In this document: positions 31,661 through 35,129 of the stretch, in pieces | Numbering within the stretch: position 1 is the stretch's first letter | Layout: each line of letters opens with the position of its first letter | From: Acanthaster planci | Taxonomy: Eukaryota; Echinodermata; Asteroidea; Valvatida; Acanthasteridae | Length of the DNA stretch: 35,129 nucleotides | Assembly: GCF_001949145.1 (NCBI RefSeq) | Contig: NW_019091400.1 | Span: forward strand, 1,092,126 to 1,127,254 | Reading direction: 5' to 3' | Translations under genes and position numbers: made by a program | Notes under the pieces: generated by a model | What the model was told of the DNA's origin: nothing | Seen by the model: the letters and a program-made list of their open reading frames with translations, nothing else | Databases searched by the model: none

Positions 31661-32470
31661 CGTGTGTTTCGATGACCATCCAAATCTAAACAAGGGGCAT
31701 TGCTCTAAAGCAGGAACAGTTCTCTCCCAGGAGCAAACTTTGCAATCCTCAAAAGCAAAACTGGTGATTGTGTTTGCGTAAAAGATGGCCCACAGCATAA
31801 TTGTTAAAAGAATGCCACCACCTAATGATGTACATACTCCCTACAGGGAGCAGGAGGTGCCAAAATTGATTACTGCGCCGCATCAGGGGTTATGATTATT
31901 TTAAACAGTGTTGATTCTTGGTTTGAGGTGCATACTTAAATCCCTGATGGTCTTTTTAAGTATTAATATTCCTGCCTCAATGAGTTGTAACAAACACAGT
32001 TGCAGATGTGTCTTTCTGCAAAACACAATTAGATTCCAATTAGAAATTGGTCATATAAGTAAAACTAATACTTCTGTTGAACTCATGAATCTGCACTGTT
32101 GAAAGAGTTTTGAAATATATTGGTGATTTCTTTTGTCTGTGCCAAGTTGACCCTTTTATCTTTGTGCATTTTGTGGGTGAATTAAACTGTTGATATACAG
32201 CTTACAAAACTTTTAAAGTATCTTGTTAATCATATGAAAAGTACCAGGTAATTTAACCTTTAAATGGGCAAGCATTGTGTAGGCTTGTGTAACCCTTTGA
32301 AAGAAATTAGCCCTAACTTTCATCAGTTGCCCTTTCAACAGAGTCCTTGGTACAAATAATAATTCCTGTAAAAATGTCTGACACAAGAGGAGAGAAGCAA
32401 ACGTCAAGCGTGGAGATGGGGCTTGTCCCTGCAGAAACAGTTGCAGGTTTATGAGAGCAGTTTCACGTTT
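31661..32470. other. Non-coding background
   Basis: Nothing recognised beyond short antisense open frames. Confidence 0.5.
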
Positions 32471-32849
32471 GTCTCCTACCGGCACTGACACCCTATAAAA
32501 ACAGTGCGTCGCAATCCCATCAGGCCCTGGGGTTGTTTGCCCACAATTGAAATCAATCTGCAGCCGCTCCTGTCCAGACCGGTATTAAATTCATGTAAGC
32601 AGCCCTTTCCCTGTCACTGAATGAGGGCCCTTTTTCTCTCCCTTTCTTCTTTTTCACTTTCATTTTAATTGAGCCATTAAGACGTGCTCCTGTCTTGATC
32701 TCACGCTCCCAGCCTTTCTTAAGGGGGGATATAAATGGACTTGAAGGCATGTTAATGGATGCTTTAATCCAATGCCGAGTTTGCAGTTTAGCCGCAAATT
32801 GCCCCAACCTCATTGGCAGTTCACTTTTGATGCTCATTTATGACTGAAT
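32471..32849. promoter_or_regulatory. Candidate regulatory island beside the MITE
   Basis: A complex block with GTGCGTCGCAATCCCATC at its left end. It also has CCACAATTGAAATCAATC, CAGACCGGTATTAAATTCATG, TTTTAATTGAGCCATTAAG (homeodomain cores, about 32664-32682), GGCATGTTAATGGATG, GCTTTAATCC and GCCGCAAATTGCC. It ends at the MITE target site (32842-32849). A 94-codon minus-strand frame here has no family resemblance. The word density is among the highest in the window. Confidence 0.35.
32842..32849. repeat. 8-bp target-site duplication, left
   Basis: GACTGAAT, identical to 33091-33098 and directly beside the first base of the MITE. Confidence 0.85.
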
Positions 32850-33090
32850 CAGTGCTGTAGTTGAGACCATCACAAGACCAGACACAAGACCATCACAAGA
32901 CCAGTCACAAGACTATCACAAGACCAGACACAAGACCATCACAAGACTAGTCACAAGACCAGTCACAAGTAATAATGTGAACAATGACAAAGGAATGCTT
33001 TTGTTGTGTTTCATCTAAATAGCTTGTAACTGGAATTCAGACTGGAGGTCTTGTGTGGTCTGGTCTTAAGTGGTCTCGACTACAACACTA
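32850..33090. mobile_element. 241-bp hAT-like MITE with intact ends
   Basis: The left end begins CAGTGCTGTAGTTGAGACC. The reverse complement of the right end begins TAGTGTTGTAGTCGAGACC, and similarity continues for about 42 bases with two short gaps (CACAAGACCAGA against TTAAGACCAGAC, then CACAAGACC in both). An exact 8-bp duplication, GACTGAAT, flanks it. An 8-bp duplication plus CAGTG-type termini is the pattern of the hAT superfamily; P-type elements also make 8-bp duplications. There is no open frame for a transposase, so it is non-autonomous. The left terminal repeat has expanded inward into a 23-bp minisatellite. The unmutated duplication suggests a fairly young insertion, although the ends differ at several positions. 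Confidence 0.85.
32865..32969. repeat. 23-bp minisatellite inside the MITE
   Basis: Four units start at 32865, 32888, 32911 and 32934, with a partial fifth from 32957. Each has the form GACCATCACAAGACCAG(A/T)CACAA with up to two changes. The unit arises from the terminal inverted repeat itself, so the element carries an array of subterminal GACCA/CACAAG words that a transposase might bind. The right end has only one such set. Confidence 0.9.
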
Positions 33091-33098
33091 GACTGAAT
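33091..33098. repeat. 8-bp target-site duplication, right
   Basis: GACTGAAT, the exact partner of 32842-32849. Confidence 0.85.
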
Positions 33099-33880
33099 CA
33101 TGGTGCATTCCGTGGTCTCAAAAGAGCCATACTAGACCAGCATTGTCATAATGTCATTGTCATGTTCTGTGGAGTGACAGTGTATGCCATGTAGTGGATT
33201 GGTGCATAGTTGTGAAATGATGTGATCTCATGTTTACATAATCCAAAGTCATAGGAAACTGACTTGAATCCTACAGGCACTTGAGTTTCTACCTGTTAGT
33301 CTGTGCACTGTCATCAGCGTAGGCCCCAAAACCGCGTTTACGTACCGATGTTTAAAGTAGTAGGTTTTATATGGTGTCTTCCATGGTTGAGATAACTCCT
33401 CAAGGCAATAAGGCTGTTGCATGAATACTTCCTTACCTTTTACTTTTCACCTTTGTGAGTCAGATTCACTTCCTACCAAAGCTAGACTAATTATTCGTGC
33501 TGATCCTGCCTAATTCTGAAGGCGCACCTGGAGTAGTATTCTAGGTTTTTCTTTCCACATCTAGATCTGGTCATTTCTAATAAATTTTCGTTAAGTTTCT
33601 TCCGGATTCCAAGCAGTAGTGGCCTATGTGTTTTTGAGGAATCCTTGGTATAATTACCAACCAAAAACAATAAAAAATTTTGAAACCCACCGTAACTACG
33701 TAGTTCTTTTGGAATTCATCAGTATTGGTATCAGGTATTCCTACTACTAGGATGTGAGTTGTATGCATGTTGGGAAAGGATTAGTTTGTGAGGATTGTAA
33801 CTGGATATGCAGAACCAGGTTGGGGTCATATTAGTCTTTACAGACGTTTTGGAAAAACTCTGGCATGCCAACACACAAGG
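33099..33880. other. Non-coding background
   Basis: No gene or repeat recognised. A CpG-containing piece, AACCGCGTTTACGTACCG (about 33331-33348), is isolated. Confidence 0.5.
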
Positions 33881-34145
33881 GTAATAAACTCCAGTGTGGC
33901 TGATGACTGGCCAATCGTCCTGGACCAATCAGCATGTCCAGCACGGCCAGCCAACGCAATCTATTTGTCAGCCCGTTGGCTAATGTATTGGCAAGTTGAT
34001 GAAAACCGACCGCAGGGGCTCGATAAAAAACAAAGATGTCATCAGCGGTCTGGACGAGAAAGGGATATGGGGGGGGGCTAGGAGAGAAGGGAGCAAGACA
34101 AGACTGGTAATTTGCCAGACAAGACGCAGAAAAGAGGTCGCTGAC
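33881..34145. promoter_or_regulatory. Candidate regulatory island with CCAAT and TCF/SOX words
   Basis: Two CCAAT words stand close together (GGCCAATCG at about 33909-33917 and GACCAATCAG at about 33923-33932), with a TTGGC word series (about 33976-33995) on the other strand. GATAAAAAACAAAGATGTCATC (about 34021-34042) joins a GATA core, an AACAAAG TCF/SOX word and a GTCATC word. A purine-rich tract with a G-run follows. Paired CCAAT words could mark a promoter, but no start site or exon was identified. Confidence 0.28.
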
Positions 34146-34216
34146 AGGGTACGCTTGTTTTTCGGGGGGGGGGGGAGATATGTATTCAACCTATTGTTCA
34201 TTTGTGTGTGTGTGTG
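34146..34216. repeat. G-run and TG microsatellite
   Basis: About twelve G residues at 34164-34175 and a TG run at 34203-34216. Simple sequence; the G-run is a likely spot for length errors in assembly. Confidence 0.8.
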
Positions 34217-35129
34217 GCACAGTTTCATTTTGATGCTGCAATTTTAAGACAGCTGCATTCACCGGAACCTGTTCAACAAGGAGTAGTAGTCATGATGATG
34301 AACTTCATCTTATCATTCTGATAAACTTAATGTCATGAACACTTCGTGTACTAAAAAAAATATGCAAAATAGAAGAAAACTGATCGAGTCTGTTATGTAA
34401 TTAGCTCAGGATTGATATCTGGCTGTTGCCCACATTTTGAAACACAGCAGTAGTATTTTCAAGAATAAAAATGGGGTTGTTTCATGCAGTATACAGTGAG
34501 GCCTAGTCATATAACTCAAACCCATGGGTTGAATTAAAGCCAGGGCTTAAATTCATTGCATAGGTGTGACACAACATTTTAAAATAAAAGCCCTTTTTAT
34601 GAACAGAATTAGCAGTCAGTACAGACAGGCCCAAGTACTAAAATACCCATTCATACATGAGCAGAAGCAGATTTTGTCTGTGAAATATGCTGAAGGTGAG
34701 CATCATGTTTTACCGAGTATTAAGCATTTTCACAGAAGTTGGTCTCCAGTGAGATCAAGGATGGAAACCAAGAAAATGACCAACAGTACAGATTCCTTTG
34801 TGCATCACATGCCTATTAAGTATTTTCACATCACAAAAATACATCATATACTTCACTGACTGTAGACTTGATTCAAGTCGGGATATTCTGGGACAGCTGC
34901 TTTTATGCTTTGGATATGGAGGCTTCATGTCATTACTTGCTTTGCTCCCTTTTGTATCCACTTATTGCCGTGAGTTCAGAAATCCTGACTTGACGAATCT
35001 GGAATCTGCCAGCTGATTGTACACAGGGAATCAGCTTGTCTACCAAAACAGGTAGCAGCCAATCAAATTGCTGGACTTGTTTTTATATCGTTCATATCTC
35101 TATTACAATGAACGAGTCAAGAAGTCTGA
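34217..35129. other. Non-coding background to the window end
   Basis: AT-rich, with open frames of 97 and 72 codons on the plus strand that match no family. No SINE, MITE or motif cluster recognised. Confidence 0.5.

Noticed and set aside
32865-32969. CRISPR-like array of 23-bp repeats
   Set aside because: The units are directly adjacent without unique spacers, derive from the transposon end, and lie in an animal genome. It is a minisatellite.
34164-34175. G-run as a quadruplex-forming element
   Set aside because: A single uninterrupted G-run next to a TG repeat is ordinary simple sequence, and length errors are common in such tracts.

Overview
The window looks like non-coding nuclear DNA from an animal. 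It is moderately AT-rich and full of short homopolymer and dinucleotide tracts, and CpG looks sparse relative to TpG/CpA. Stop codons are dense in all six frames, and the longest open frames (172, 152 and 144 codons) show no domain or family I recognise. I see no protein-coding gene, rRNA, tRNA gene, CRISPR array, operon-like layout or prokaryotic signal. The mobile elements (tRNA-derived SINEs and a small hAT-like MITE) and scattered TACATGTA-type words would fit an invertebrate deuterostome or a lophotrochozoan. The species cannot be fixed from the sequence, and that guess is inference.

The window could be intergenic or lie within a very large intron. Long AT-rich background alternates with about nineteen short islands that are more complex, less homopolymeric and somewhat richer in CpG. 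These islands carry homeodomain, TALE, CCAAT, E-box, CRE and RFX-like words. The clearest lie near 5.26-5.48, 5.8-5.97, 8.58-8.83, 9.48-9.99, 14.2-14.9, 17.29-17.47, 23.3-23.68, 24.59-25.08, 27.1-27.5 and 32.48-32.85 kb. Such spacing is typical of regulatory deserts around developmental genes, but conservation cannot be measured here, so every island is only a candidate.

Mobile DNA is limited. Two full-length copies of one roughly 205-bp tRNA-derived SINE lie in opposite orientations at 28.6-28.8 and 29.4-29.6 kb. A tail-only piece of the same family lies at 28.85-28.91 kb. A different, decayed tRNA-like SINE lies near 31.5-31.66 kb. A complete 241-bp MITE at 32850-33090 has terminal inverted repeats of about 42 bp, an internal 23-bp minisatellite and a perfect 8-bp target-site duplication, and it sits against the edge of a candidate regulatory island.

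Several compact palindromes and hairpins are unexplained: clusters at 12409-12455, 16264-16345 and 21808-21969, a 205-bp inverted-repeat unit at 11642-11845, and an exact RFX X-box at 9685-9698. I found no convincing new biological system. The strongest observations are the intact MITE, the inverted SINE pair and the regulatory-looking islands with perfect palindromic sites.
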